A stretch of 64,000 nt of DNA from Akkermansiaceae bacterium UBA2367 (GTDB taxonomy: Bacteria; Verrucomicrobiota; Verrucomicrobiia; Verrucomicrobiales; DEV007), in contig DDTJ01000075.1 in assembly GCA_002344525.1 (NCBI GenBank), forward strand, positions 62,001 through 126,000. Reading direction: 5' to 3'. Below are positions 24,542 to 32,867 of this stretch, piece by piece. The number at the start of each line of letters is the position of its first letter. The stretch's first letter is position 1. Position numbers and translations under genes: made by a program. The notes beneath the pieces were generated by a model, which saw nothing but the letters and a program-made list of their open reading frames with translations, searched no databases and was not told the DNA's origin.

Positions 24542-25611
24542 ACATCGCCGACCGAAAGATGAAAGACATGCCGAAAGCTCCCCGCGAGGGTGGGTTCTCG
24601 CTCATCGAGCTGATGGTGGCGATGGGCATCCTCACCATCCTCATGCTGATGCTGACCGTCCTCCTCGACCAGGTTCAGAAGAGCTGGCGTTTCTCGGAGT
24701 CGAGGATCACCCAGTTCCGCGAGGCGCGGGTGGCCTTCGACGCGATGGCGAAGAACATTGGGCAAGCTTCCCTCAACACCTACTGGCAGGCGCTCGACGA
24801 TGACAACGACGGGATCTACGACGGCTACTTCCGCACGTCCGAGCTGCACTTCCTGACCGTGGAGGCGGGCAGCCTCGGCTCGAGCAGCACCCAGCAGCCG
24901 GTGGGCCAGGCGATCTTCTTCCAGGCACCTCTCGGATTCTCGACCGAATACCGGAACTTGAACAACCTGTTCAACGGGCGGGGCTATTTCGTCGCCTTCG
25001 GCAGCGACGAGTCCTTCCGCCCCCGCTTCCTCGACTCCGCCTATCGCTACCGGTTCCGTCTCATGGAGTTCAGGCCACCAGCCGAATCGAACCAGATCTT
25101 CGCCGACGGGCAGGAGGAACTCTCGGGGGGGGGGCGCCAGAACTTCACGAAATGGTTCAAGCAGTCCGCTGGCGTCGGCCAAGGCGGCTTCGAGGAGCAC
25201 CTGAACCCGCTTGCGGAGAACATCATCGCTGTCATCGTCAGCCCCCGCGACTCCCTCGAGGTCGGATCTGCCTCGCGCGAAGCGACCTACAGCGAGATCG
25301 CGCCGAACTTCGCCTACGACTCCAACGACGGAAGCAAGGGCCGGGAGGAATACGCCCAGCAGATCCCCCCCTTGGTCCGCGTCACCATGATCGCGATCGA
25401 CGAGGATGCCGCAGCTCGTTTCGCGAACGGAACCGGGATGCCCGTGGACTTGACTACTGCGGTCGCCGGCCTCTTCACGAAGACGGAGGACTATGCCAAG
25501 GATGTCACCACGGTCGCCGAGCGGCTCAACAATCTCAATGTCGGCCACAAGATCTTCAGTTCGCTCGTGATGCTGCGAAGCTCGAAATGGAGTTCCGAAC
25601 CCACCTCCTGA
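24538..25611 (+). CDS. Verru_Chthon cassette protein C (prepilin-like)
   Basis: 357 residues. Leader PREGG / FSLIELMVAMGILTILMLMLTVLLDQVQ: cleavage after G19, Phe at +1 and Glu at +5. After the helix comes KSWRFSESRITQFREARVAFDAMAKNI, as in GspJ/PilW-like pseudopilins, then a large beta-rich domain with the acidic DDDNDGIYDGY near residue 84, which may bind calcium as the equivalent loops do in GspJ-like proteins. The sequence ends HKIFSSLVMLRSSKW. It overlaps protein B by 4 nt and is followed by protein D after 20 nt. GspJ-like role inferred from the helix and length. Confidence 0.88.
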   Translation: MNIADRKMKDMPKAPREGGFSLIELMVAMGILTILMLMLTVLLDQVQKSWRFSESRITQFREARVAFDAMAKNIGQASLNTYWQALDDDNDGIYDGYFRTSELHFLTVEAGSLGSSSTQQPVGQAIFFQAPLGFSTEYRNLNNLFNGRGYFVAFGSDESFRPRFLDSAYRYRFRLMEFRPPAESNQIFADGQEELSGGGRQNFTKWFKQSAGVGQGGFEEHLNPLAENIIAVIVSPRDSLEVGSASREATYSEIAPNFAYDSNDGSKGREEYAQQIPPLVRVTMIAIDEDAAARFANGTGMPVDLTTAVAGLFTKTEDYAKDVTTVAERLNNLNVGHKIFSSLVMLRSSKWSSEPTS

Positions 25612-25631
25612 ACCCCCGCCGGAAATCTCCC

Positions 25632-26327
25632 ATGACAGGCCCATCCCCATCGAAGCGGAGCGCGTTTTCACTGATCGAACTGATGGTCGTGCTCGCGGTC
25701 GTCGGACTTCTCCTTGCTTTCGCCGCGCCGAACCTTTTCAGCTTGATTAGCGCCAACACCCTCACAGGCGAGGGAACCCTGCTTCGCAACCAGTTCACCT
25801 ACGCCCAGCAGATGGCCGTTTCGAAGAGCGCGGACGTGGAGGTCCGCTTCTTCAAGTTCAAGGACGCAGACTCGGCGCGGACAGAGGAGAGCTTCGGCGC
25901 CTACCAGCTTTTCCAATACAACCAGGACGGAGAGATGGCTCCGGTCAGCACCCTGTTCAGAATCCGGGCACCGGTCGCTGTCCACAGGGAAAGCACCCTG
26001 CTCGATCCCTCGGCGAACTCCGCCACGGCGAAAGACAAGAAATTCGGCTACGCTGCGCCGACTACGGGTCGCTACGATGCCCCGACGGGGAGTGGGGGCG
26101 AGATCGTTTCGACCGAATACGTCGCCTTCCGCTTCCGACCCGACGGCTCCACCGACCTTCCGAACCGTTCGAGAGGCGGCGGAGACACATGGTACATCGT
26201 CCTTGTCCAAGGGGAGGGCGCGATCGATATTCGGCTGGACAGCACTTCCGAGGAGGAGAGGATTCACAATTTCGTGTGTCTCCAAGTCAATCCCTACAAC
26301 GGGCAGATCGCGGAGTTCCGGCCTTGA
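25632..26327 (+). CDS. Verru_Chthon cassette protein D (prepilin-like)
   Basis: 231 residues from the ATG at 25632. Prepilin start SKRSA / FSLIELMVVLAVVGLLLAFAAP: Phe at +1 and Glu at +5, but the residue before the cleavage site is Ala instead of the usual Gly, which prepilin peptidases sometimes accept. Then NLFSLISANTLTGEGTLLRNQFTYAQQMAVSKSADVEVRFFKF follows the GspH/FimT pattern, in which the helix is followed by an antiparallel beta sheet. The C-terminus IHNFVCLQVNPYNGQIAEFRP ends with the strand and Pro/Gly turn typical of GspH. Last gene of the cassette; the following spacer holds an inverted repeat. Confidence 0.88.
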   Translation: MTGPSPSKRSAFSLIELMVVLAVVGLLLAFAAPNLFSLISANTLTGEGTLLRNQFTYAQQMAVSKSADVEVRFFKFKDADSARTEESFGAYQLFQYNQDGEMAPVSTLFRIRAPVAVHRESTLLDPSANSATAKDKKFGYAAPTTGRYDAPTGSGGEIVSTEYVAFRFRPDGSTDLPNRSRGGGDTWYIVLVQGEGAIDIRLDSTSEEERIHNFVCLQVNPYNGQIAEFRP

Positions 26328-26386
26328 GGGTGGCCGGCGGAAGCTGAAGGCAATTTCTCGCGGCTCGCCCCCAGACAATTGTTGCC

Positions 26387-26439
26387 GAAGTTCTCACGAA
26401 AGGAACCGTAGAAACCGTAGAGAAGTTCGTGAGAACTTC
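26387..26439. repeat. Inverted repeat after the Verru_Chthon cassette
   Basis: GAAGTTCTCACGAA (26387-26400) and its perfect reverse complement (26426-26439) flank a 25-nt loop that contains a direct repeat of AACCGTAGA. It lies between the convergent ends of protein D and the DUF1501 gene. It may act as a bidirectional stem, but no T-run is seen. Confidence 0.7.
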
Positions 26440-26474
26440 TCCCTGCTCGAATCCCGAGCGAACTTCACCACGCC

Positions 26475-27899
26475 TCACGCGAGGATGTCCTTCACGACAT
26501 GCCCATGCACGTCGGTGAGGCGGAAGTGGCGACCTTGATACTGGAAGGTGAGCCGCTCGTGGTCGATCCCTAGCAAATGCAGCAGGGTGGCGTGGAAGTC
26601 ATGCACATGCACGGCACCGTCGGCGATGTTGTAGCAGTAGTCGTCGGTGATGCCGTGGGTGTGGCCCGCCTTGACGCCGCCGCCAGCCATCCAGATGGAG
26701 AAGCATTTCGGGTGGTGGTCGCGCCCGAAGCTGTTGGCGTTGAACTTGCCCTGGCAGTAGTTCGTCCTGCCGAATTCGCCGCCCCAGACCACGAGGGTGT
26801 CGTCGAGCAGGCCGCGTTGCTTCAGGTCGATGACGAGGGCGGCGGAGGCCTGGTCGGTCTCCTTGCACTTCCTCTTGAGACCGCCGGGCAGGCCGCCGTG
26901 GTGGTCCCAGTCCTGATGGTAGAGCTGAATGAACTGCACTCCGCGCTCGGCGAGGCGACGGGCCATCACGCAGTTCGCGGCGTAGGTGCCGGGGGTGCGG
27001 GCGTCCTCGCCGTAGAGGCGGAAGGTCGACTCGGGCTCGTCGGAAAGGTCGGTCGCCTCGGGGATGGAGGACTGCATCCGGAAGCCCATCTCATACTGTG
27101 CGATGCGGGTCTCGAGGGTGTCGTCTCCCGATTTGCCGATCTGCATCCGGTGGAGGTCGCCGAGGGCATCGAGCATCCGGCGGCGCGAGGAGCGGTCGAG
27201 TCCGCCGGGATTGTTGAGGTAGAGCACGGCGTCGCGGGCGGGCTGGAAGCGCACGCCGTCGTGCTTTCCGGGGAGGAATCCGCTGCCCCAGAGGCGGCTG
27301 ACGAGGGGCTGGCCCGTCATGTCCTTGGTGACGAGTACGACGAAGCATGGCAGGTTCTGGTTCGCCGAGCCGAGCCCGTAGCTGAGCCACGAGCCGATGC
27401 TGGGCCGGCCGCCGATCTGCGAGCCGGTCTGCATGAAGGTGACGCCCGGCCCGTGGTTGATGGCATCGGTGTGCATGGAGCGCACCACGGTGATCTCGTC
27501 GGCGATCCTCGCGGTGTGGGGGAGCAGCTCGCTCATCCAGGTGCCGCTCTCGCCGTGCTGTTTGAATTGGAAGGGCGAGCCGACGAGGGGCAGGCTGGCC
27601 TGGTTCCCCGACATGCCGGTGAGCCGCTGCCCCATGCGGACGGACTCGGGCAGCTCCTGCCCCTGCTCGACGTTGAGCCTCGGCTTGTAGTCGAAGAGGT
27701 CCATCTGCGAGGGACCGCCGGACTGGAAGAGGTAGATGACGCGCTTGGCCTTGGGGCGGCCGGTGAGATGGGGCGGGACCGTGCTGGCAGCGGCCTCGGT
27801 TTTTCCAAGGAGGCTCGCGAGCGCGATGCTGCCGAGCCCGCCGCCGAAGCAGGCGAGGGTTTCGCGACGGGTGGGGAAGGGGGGGGAGTCACGGGTCAT
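26475..27899 (-). CDS. DUF1501 domain protein (Tat-exported, alkaline-phosphatase-fold)
   Basis: 474 residues. The N-terminus FPTRRETLACFGGGLGSIALASLLG is a twin-arginine-type export signal. The body matches DUF1501: KRVIYLFQSGGPSQMDLFDYKP, VVRSMHTDAINHGPGVTFMQTG, PSIGSWLSYGLGSANQNLP, VVWGGEFGRTNYCQGK, GRDHHPKCFSIWMAGGGVKAG, and the end FRLTDVHGHVVKDIL. The His/Asp pattern recalls the alkaline phosphatase/sulfatase fold, so a phospho- or sulfo-ester hydrolase is plausible, but no activity is established for the family. It is downstream of a PSD1-type cytochrome protein in a two-gene operon, the standard arrangement in this phylum. Heptamer words overlap its start codon at 27897-27899. Confidence 0.9.
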   Translation of the reverse strand: MTRDSPPFPTRRETLACFGGGLGSIALASLLGKTEAAASTVPPHLTGRPKAKRVIYLFQSGGPSQMDLFDYKPRLNVEQGQELPESVRMGQRLTGMSGNQASLPLVGSPFQFKQHGESGTWMSELLPHTARIADEITVVRSMHTDAINHGPGVTFMQTGSQIGGRPSIGSWLSYGLGSANQNLPCFVVLVTKDMTGQPLVSRLWGSGFLPGKHDGVRFQPARDAVLYLNNPGGLDRSSRRRMLDALGDLHRMQIGKSGDDTLETRIAQYEMGFRMQSSIPEATDLSDEPESTFRLYGEDARTPGTYAANCVMARRLAERGVQFIQLYHQDWDHHGGLPGGLKRKCKETDQASAALVIDLKQRGLLDDTLVVWGGEFGRTNYCQGKFNANSFGRDHHPKCFSIWMAGGGVKAGHTHGITDDYCYNIADGAVHVHDFHATLLHLLGIDHERLTFQYQGRHFRLTDVHGHVVKDILA

Positions 27900-27917
27900 G
27901 GGTCACGAGTCATGGGT
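27888..27917. repeat. Heptamer array GTCACGG/GTCATGG over the DUF1501 start
   Basis: Four consecutive 7-nt units of the form GTCAYGG (one ends in A), spanning the start codon of the DUF1501 gene so that its first codons and leader are made of the words. A different word array lies 20 nt further on. Confidence 0.8.
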
Positions 27918-27935
27918 GGGCTGCTCCTACTCTTT

Positions 27936-28000
27936 ACTCTTACCTTCTTACTCTTACTCCTCCGATTCCGAGCAAGGAGTAAGAGTAAGGAAGTAAGAGT
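27936..28000. repeat. Inverted pair of GAGTAAG-type word arrays
   Basis: Arms 27936-27961 and 27975-28000 are reverse complements at 24 of 26 positions around a 13-nt loop. The words are the same GAGTAAG type as at 8792-8894, 19 kb away. It ends 1 nt before the stop codon of the PSD1-type gene, inside a two-gene operon, so the stem would form in the polycistronic RNA. Confidence 0.85.
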
Positions 28001-28001
28001 C

Positions 28002-31000
28002 TCATCGTTTCGAGATGCACTCGTCGAAATTCATCAGCGTCGAAATCAGCGTCGCCACAGCGGCGACACGGGCGGGATGGTCGGTTTGGCAGGGCGGGGA
28101 ATCGCCGATGGAGAGGAGGGCTTTGGCGTCTTCGGCGCGGGTGGAGAAATGCTCCGTCTCGCTGGCGAGGAGCTTGAGGAGGACTTCGCGCTCCCGGTCG
28201 TCGGGCAGGCGGCTGGCGAGGCGGCGGAAGGCGTCGTCGATCACGCCCCGGTCGTCGGCTCCGTGCTTTTCCGCGAGCGTGGCGGCGAGGGTGCGGGCGG
28301 CTTCGGCGAACTGGGGCGAGTTCAGCATCACGAGTCCTTGCAGCGGGGAGTCGGCGCGCTCGATCTTCACTTGGCAGACATCGCGCTTCGAGGCGTTCAG
28401 GGTGATCATCAGCGGGCTGGGCGCGGTCTGGCGCATGTAGGTGTAGAGGCTGCGGCGGTAGAGCAGCCTGCCTTTGCTGGGAGGGGACGGCTTGAAGGCG
28501 TGGGCGATGTCGTAGGGGCTCACGGAGTTCCCCCCGAGTTGCTGGACGAGCAGGCCGCTGGCCGCGAGGACGTTGTCGCGCAGCATCTCCGCAGGAAGGA
28601 CGGCCACCGGGTAGCGGTAGAGCAGGGTGTTCTCGGGATCGGCCGAGGCGACTTCGCCGGAGGGCACGTCGGAGCTCTGGCGGTAGGTGGAGGAAAGGAC
28701 GATCTGCTTCAGCAGGCGCTTCAGATCCCAGCCGTGCTCGACGAAGTCGCGGGCGAGCCAGTCGAGCAGCTCGGGATGGGTGGGGAGACGGCCCTGGCTG
28801 CCGAAGTCCTCCGGGGTGGCGACGAGCCCGTTGAGGAAGAGCCGCTGCCAGTAGCGGTTCACCGTGACGCGGGCGGTGAGCGGGTTGGCCGGGGAGACGG
28901 TCCAGCGGGCCAGCCCGAGCCGGTTCGCCGGGGCGTCCGCAGGCGGCGGGGGCAGGAAGGCCGGGGTACCGGGCGAGACGGGTTCGCCGCGGTTCTGGTA
29001 GCCGCCGCGCTCCAGCAGGTAGCTCTGGCGCGGTTCGCCGTCGAACTCCTCCATCACCATGATCTCCTGGATCTTCTCGACGAGGGCACCGCGTTCCTGG
29101 CGCTTTGTCAGGATTTTAGAAAGCAGGTCCTTATAGTCGGGATCGGTGTGGGTCAGGTAGTGGGCGAGATCGGGGGAGAGCGTTTCGGAGTTGGCCGAGA
29201 GCGCCGCGACCTCCGCCGGGGAGAGCGTGTGCTCGTAGACGCGGAATTCGTCGACAAGGCCGTTCTTGAATCCGCTGTCTCGCATCCGTTCGCCGATCAC
29301 GATGGTGTCGCTGCCTCCGCCCTCGATGCCGCGGGTGAGCTTGTCGCGGACGATTTCCACGGCGACCGGTTTGCCATCCAGATAGAGCCGCAGCCCGGCG
29401 GCACGGCTGGAGCCGTCGTAGGCGAGGGCGACGTGGCGCCACGAGCCGACGGGGAATTCCTCCTTGGCCTTCACCCGGAGGGCGTTGCCCGGTTCGTAGT
29501 GGACGAGGGCGGCGACGAGCTTGCCGTCCTCGAGCAGCAGCTCGTATCCCCGGCTGGCTGCGTCGGTCCAAGCCTTCGAGCGGCTGAAGACGACGGCCCG
29601 CTCCTTGTGGTCGGGCGTGTTCATCCAGAGCGACACGGAGAAGGGCTGGTCGCGGGAGAAGTTGCCGACCGGCAGGGTCACGGCATCGTCGCCAGTGAGC
29701 TGCACGGCGTTTCCGACTTGGCCGGGGACGACGCGGTTGTTCGGGCTGGTCTTGGCGGGATCGCCCTCGACGAGATTGGCGAAGGTGTTCTTCTCGTTCG
29801 CGTCGAAGGAGAAGGCGGCGGCCGGGGCGGGGATGGTGACGGGACCGGGATGGGCGGCGAGCCATTGCTCGAAGGCGGGCTTGGCGGCCTCGGCCCGCTT
29901 CGCGAGCTCACGTTCGAGCCGGGAGATTTCGCCCTCGAGGCGGGCGATGTCCTCCTCCTGCTTCGGGTCGGGCAGCCAGAGCGTCGGCGTAGGGACCGAG
30001 GGGGTGAAGAAGGAGTAGAGCCCCGCCTCGTCGATGTTGGCGAAGTAGGCGAAGAGTCGGTAGTAGTCCTTCGCGGTCACGGGGTCGTATTTGTGGTCGT
30101 GGCAGCGGCTGCACTCCATCGTCAGGCCGAGGAAGGCGGTGCCGTAGGTGTGGACGCGGTCAGCCACATACTCGACGCGGAACTCCTCGGGGATGCTGCC
30201 GCCCTCCACGTTCTGGGGATGGAGCCGGTTGAAGGCGGTGGCCAATTTCTGATCGCGGGTGGCGTCGGGCAGCAGGTCGCCGGCGAGTTGCCAGACGATG
30301 AACTGGTCGTAGGACAGATTCTCTTTGAAGGCGCGGATGACCCAGTCGCGCCACGGCCAGACGGTGCGGTTGCCGTCCACTTGGTAGCCGTAGCTGTCGG
30401 AGTAGCGGGCCACGTCGAGCCACTCCGCCGCAAGCCGCTCGGCGCAGGCGTCGCTGGCGAGGAGTCGGTCCACGGCCTTTTCGTAGGCGTCGGGCGAGGT
30501 GTCGGCGAGGAAGGCGTCGAGCTCCTCCACCGTCGGCGGCAGACCGGCGAGATCGAAGGAGACGCGGCGGAGCCACTTCTCGCGGCTCGTCTCGGGCGAG
30601 GGGGAGAATCCCTTTTCTTGCAGCGTTGTCAGGACGAAGGCGTCGATCTCGTTACGGATCCAGTCCGACTCGACCTGCGGCACCTCGACCTTCTCGGGGA
30701 CGGGGACGAAGGACCAGTGCTCCTGGTATTCGGCACCCTCCTCGATCCAGCGATCGAGGATCGCGATCTCGGCGGGCGTCAGGCTCATTTTCGACTCCGG
30801 CGGCGGCATGATGTCGGAGGCGTCGGTGGAGTGGATGCGCCAATGCACCTCGCTGTCCTGCGGCTTCCCCGGAACGATGCCGCGCACGCCGTCGATCTCC
30901 GCAGTGGCGTGCCCGAAGGTATCGAGACGGTATTCGGACTTCGCGTTCTTCGCGTCGGGTCCGTGGCACTTGAAGCACTTGTCCGAAAGAATGGGCCGGA

Positions 31001-31079
31001 TGTCGCGATTGAACTCCAGCTTCTGCGCGAACGCAGCGGGAGCCAAGGCGACGGAAAGGAAGATGGCGGGCAGACGCAT
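28002..31079 (-). CDS. PSD1/DUF1549-DUF1553 cytochrome-type protein with inserted LamG domain
   Basis: 1025 residues from the ATG at 31079 (the GTG before it at 31082 would add one). Signal peptide MRLPAIFLSVALAPAAFA. An N-terminal planctomycete-type cytochrome c domain follows, with the heme motif CFKCHG near residue 36; then DUF1549 (WIRNEIDAFVLTTLQEKGFSP, with a second CxxCH as CSRCHD); then a LamG/concanavalin-like domain at about residues 425-625 (AFSFDANEKNTFANLVEG, EFRVYEHTLSPAEVAAL); and DUF1553 at the C-terminus (PANPLTARVTVNRYWQRLF and LASRLPDDREREVLLKLL). It is secreted and probably carries heme; electron transfer linked to polymer degradation is often supposed but unproven. Upstream partner of the DUF1501 gene. 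Confidence 0.9.
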   Translation of the reverse strand: MRLPAIFLSVALAPAAFAQKLEFNRDIRPILSDKCFKCHGPDAKNAKSEYRLDTFGHATAEIDGVRGIVPGKPQDSEVHWRIHSTDASDIMPPPESKMSLTPAEIAILDRWIEEGAEYQEHWSFVPVPEKVEVPQVESDWIRNEIDAFVLTTLQEKGFSPSPETSREKWLRRVSFDLAGLPPTVEELDAFLADTSPDAYEKAVDRLLASDACAERLAAEWLDVARYSDSYGYQVDGNRTVWPWRDWVIRAFKENLSYDQFIVWQLAGDLLPDATRDQKLATAFNRLHPQNVEGGSIPEEFRVEYVADRVHTYGTAFLGLTMECSRCHDHKYDPVTAKDYYRLFAYFANIDEAGLYSFFTPSVPTPTLWLPDPKQEEDIARLEGEISRLERELAKRAEAAKPAFEQWLAAHPGPVTIPAPAAAFSFDANEKNTFANLVEGDPAKTSPNNRVVPGQVGNAVQLTGDDAVTLPVGNFSRDQPFSVSLWMNTPDHKERAVVFSRSKAWTDAASRGYELLLEDGKLVAALVHYEPGNALRVKAKEEFPVGSWRHVALAYDGSSRAAGLRLYLDGKPVAVEIVRDKLTRGIEGGGSDTIVIGERMRDSGFKNGLVDEFRVYEHTLSPAEVAALSANSETLSPDLAHYLTHTDPDYKDLLSKILTKRQERGALVEKIQEIMVMEEFDGEPRQSYLLERGGYQNRGEPVSPGTPAFLPPPPADAPANRLGLARWTVSPANPLTARVTVNRYWQRLFLNGLVATPEDFGSQGRLPTHPELLDWLARDFVEHGWDLKRLLKQIVLSSTYRQSSDVPSGEVASADPENTLLYRYPVAVLPAEMLRDNVLAASGLLVQQLGGNSVSPYDIAHAFKPSPPSKGRLLYRRSLYTYMRQTAPSPLMITLNASKRDVCQVKIERADSPLQGLVMLNSPQFAEAARTLAATLAEKHGADDRGVIDDAFRRLASRLPDDREREVLLKLLASETEHFSTRAEDAKALLSIGDSPPCQTDHPARVAAVATLISTLMNFDECISKR

Positions 31080-31129
31080 CACAGGGAGATGTGGACAATC
31101 GCCCGCTTCTCACGCAAGTTCGCCCTCGC

Positions 31130-31810
31130 ATGGATCGCGCGATCACGGCCTACCCGGAGACGCTCGCTTGGCTCGGGGAAACCGTTTCCGCGATGTCGGT
31201 GGACGCGGACTCCTTGCGCCGTCCCCTGCGCTGCTGCGATCTCGCGGAATGCCGGGGCACCTGCTGCCACGACGGCGTCTATCTGGATGTCGAGGAGGCC
31301 AAGGTGCTGCGGGAGGTCGTCGAGGAATCCCGCGCCGAGATCGAAGCGATGGGCTTGGAGCTGCCCGAGCGGGTGGTGGTTTACGGCTCGTGGCGGGATG
31401 AGGTTTCGGGTCCGAAGACGGCGGTGCGGCAGGAGCCGAGACACGGCGTCGTGGCGGGCTATCCGACCCATTTTCCCGAAACCGCCTGCGTCTTCCTGCT
31501 GCCCGACGCGCGCTGCGCCCTGCAAGCTCTTGCGATGAAGTGCGGGTTGCCGCCGTGGTTCTACAAACCGCTCACCTGCTGGCTGCATCCCCTCGCGATC
31601 GAAGGTGTCGTGGAGGGGCGGCCCGTTCTCGTGCTGCACGACGAGGAAAGCGATCCGCAACGTTTCCCCGACTACGACGGCTTTGTCAGCCGAACTCCTT
31701 GCGGGCGCACCTGCGCGGAGGGCGAACCGGCTTGGCGGGTGCTGGAGGAAGAACTGCGCTTTCTTGGAGAACTCGGAGGACGGGATCTGGTCGAGGAAAT
31801 CGCAAGGTAG
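31130..31810 (+). CDS. Cysteine-cluster (YkgJ/DUF3109-like) protein
   Basis: 226 residues from the ATG at 31130 (MDRAITAYPETLAWLGE). Cysteines cluster in RCCDLAECRGTCCHDGVYLDVEEA, with later Cys at ETACVFLLPDARCALQALAMKCGLPPWFYKPLTCWLHPL and RTPCGRTCAEG. The multiple Cys plus GVYLDVEEA resemble zinc/iron-chelating YkgJ and DUF3109 proteins, which are suspected to bind an Fe-S cluster or zinc. No signal peptide, so cytoplasmic. The GTG at 31091 in frame would lengthen it by 13 residues lying in the divergent promoter gap, so I prefer the ATG. Convergent with the SGNH gene; two palindromes lie between. Confidence 0.8.
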   Translation: MDRAITAYPETLAWLGETVSAMSVDADSLRRPLRCCDLAECRGTCCHDGVYLDVEEAKVLREVVEESRAEIEAMGLELPERVVVYGSWRDEVSGPKTAVRQEPRHGVVAGYPTHFPETACVFLLPDARCALQALAMKCGLPPWFYKPLTCWLHPLAIEGVVEGRPVLVLHDEESDPQRFPDYDGFVSRTPCGRTCAEGEPAWRVLEEELRFLGELGGRDLVEEIAR

Positions 31811-31864
31811 GGCGCGCGGCTCGCGCGGTCGTGAAGGGCGCTCTGGGATGGCCGTGCGCCCACC

Positions 31865-31899
31865 CCCGACCGGGCCGGTCGGGTCTACCCCCGGGTAGA
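31865..31899. terminator. Two adjacent palindromes between convergent genes
   Basis: CCCGACCGG-G-CCGGTCGGG (31865-31883, perfect 9-bp stem, 1-nt centre) is directly followed by TCTACCC-CC-GGGTAGA (31884-31899, perfect 7-bp stem). They lie between the convergent stops at 31810 and 31914. There is no T-run, so termination by pausing in both directions is inference. Confidence 0.4.
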
Positions 31900-31913
31900 A
31901 GCCGCCCAATCTC

Positions 31914-32717
31914 TCACGGCGTCCGCATTTTCGCCGCGAGCCATTTCGCGGTCTCGTCGGCGATGGTGTTGTAGCCGGCGAGGTTGGGATGGCGGTCGCC
32001 GAACCAGCCGGGGAGATGGCCGAGGATGGCGTCGAATTCGTTGTCCATGACCACGACGCGGTCGCCGATGACGCGCGGCTTCACGAGTTCTTGGTATGGC
32101 GGCGGCACCTTCTCGACGGGGAAGCGCCGGTAGTTGAGCAGGTTCGGGCCCTTCTCCAGCTCAGCCGCGTAGCGGGGATGGAGGTCGAAGACCTCAAGCC
32201 CCTCCTCCTTCGCGACACGGAGGATCAGGTCGTTGACCTCCGTCGTGGCGGCCTCGTCGGCGAAATAAGGGATCACCGTCGTCGGCACGATCTTCGCCCC
32301 CGGATGGTCGCGGCGCAGCAGGGCGATCAACTCCTTGAAATCCTTCGGGAAATTCTCGATGAAGCCCTCGCGCCGGCCCCGGTCGTTGAGCCCGTAGCGG
32401 ATGAAGATCCAGTCGAGGCCGGGCAGTTTCGATGCCGCTTTCTCGTAGCGGCCCGTGTCGAGGAGGCGTCGGATGTATTCGCCGCTGAGGCCCAGGTTAA
32501 TGACATGGCAGGGTTTCAGGTCGCCCTTGGCGGCGAGGAGCTGCTCGATCACCGATTCGAGATGCGGTCCCTCGGGCTTCAGGGTGCGCGGAACGATGCC
32601 TTCCGTTGTGCTGTCGCCGAGGAGGAGGATCTGGACCTTGCCCTCGTGCTCGGCGCGGAGCGAGGCGACGGCGAATGTAGCGAGGAGGAGGCAGAGAAGA
32701 GGGACGGGCGTTTTCAT
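31914..32717 (-). CDS. Secreted SGNH/GDSL hydrolase
   Basis: 267 residues with a signal peptide (MKTPVPLLCLLLATFAVASLRA). SGNH blocks in order: ILLLGDSTTEG (catalytic Ser), INLGLSGEY (Gly), FIRYGLNDRGRR (Asn), and WFGDRHPNLAGYNTIA, where the D-x-x-H pair supplies the catalytic Asp and His. Such exported SGNH enzymes deacetylate polysaccharides or cleave small esters. Length fits a single-domain esterase. It is divergent from the two SPFH genes and convergent with the Cys-cluster gene. Substrate unknown; carbohydrate O-acetyl groups are the likeliest given the neighbours. Confidence 0.88.
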   Translation of the reverse strand: MKTPVPLLCLLLATFAVASLRAEHEGKVQILLLGDSTTEGIVPRTLKPEGPHLESVIEQLLAAKGDLKPCHVINLGLSGEYIRRLLDTGRYEKAASKLPGLDWIFIRYGLNDRGRREGFIENFPKDFKELIALLRRDHPGAKIVPTTVIPYFADEAATTEVNDLILRVAKEEGLEVFDLHPRYAAELEKGPNLLNYRRFPVEKVPPPYQELVKPRVIGDRVVVMDNEFDAILGHLPGWFGDRHPNLAGYNTIADETAKWLAAKMRTP

Positions 32718-32829
32718 CCCCGTATCGTTCCGGCTCGCCCGGCTCAGGGAAAGGAAAATCCGTCCGGGGCGGGGGCCGTCATGCCGCCATCCCCCTTCTT
32801 ACAAAACCGCTCGGTGGCGCAGATTTTGC

Positions 32830-32858
32830 TTGGATTTCCCGCCGGTCTCGTTCAATCT
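32830..32858 (+). promoter_or_regulatory. Putative promoter of the SPFH operon
   Basis: TTGGAT (32830-32835), 17 nt, CAATCT (32853-32858); 9 nt before the ATG at 32868. The -10 box is weak, but the spacing matches other genes in the window. Confidence 0.35.
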
Positions 32859-32867
32859 CATTTCCTC

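Noticed and set aside
26577..31538. 1653-codon open frame antisense to the first DUF1501/PSD1 operon
   Set aside because: Same composition artefact. It spans two well-defined genes and the hairpin between them.
31989..32867. N-terminal extension of the first SPFH protein
   Set aside because: The open frame lies opposite the SGNH esterase gene; the membrane helix that should begin the protein starts at 32868.
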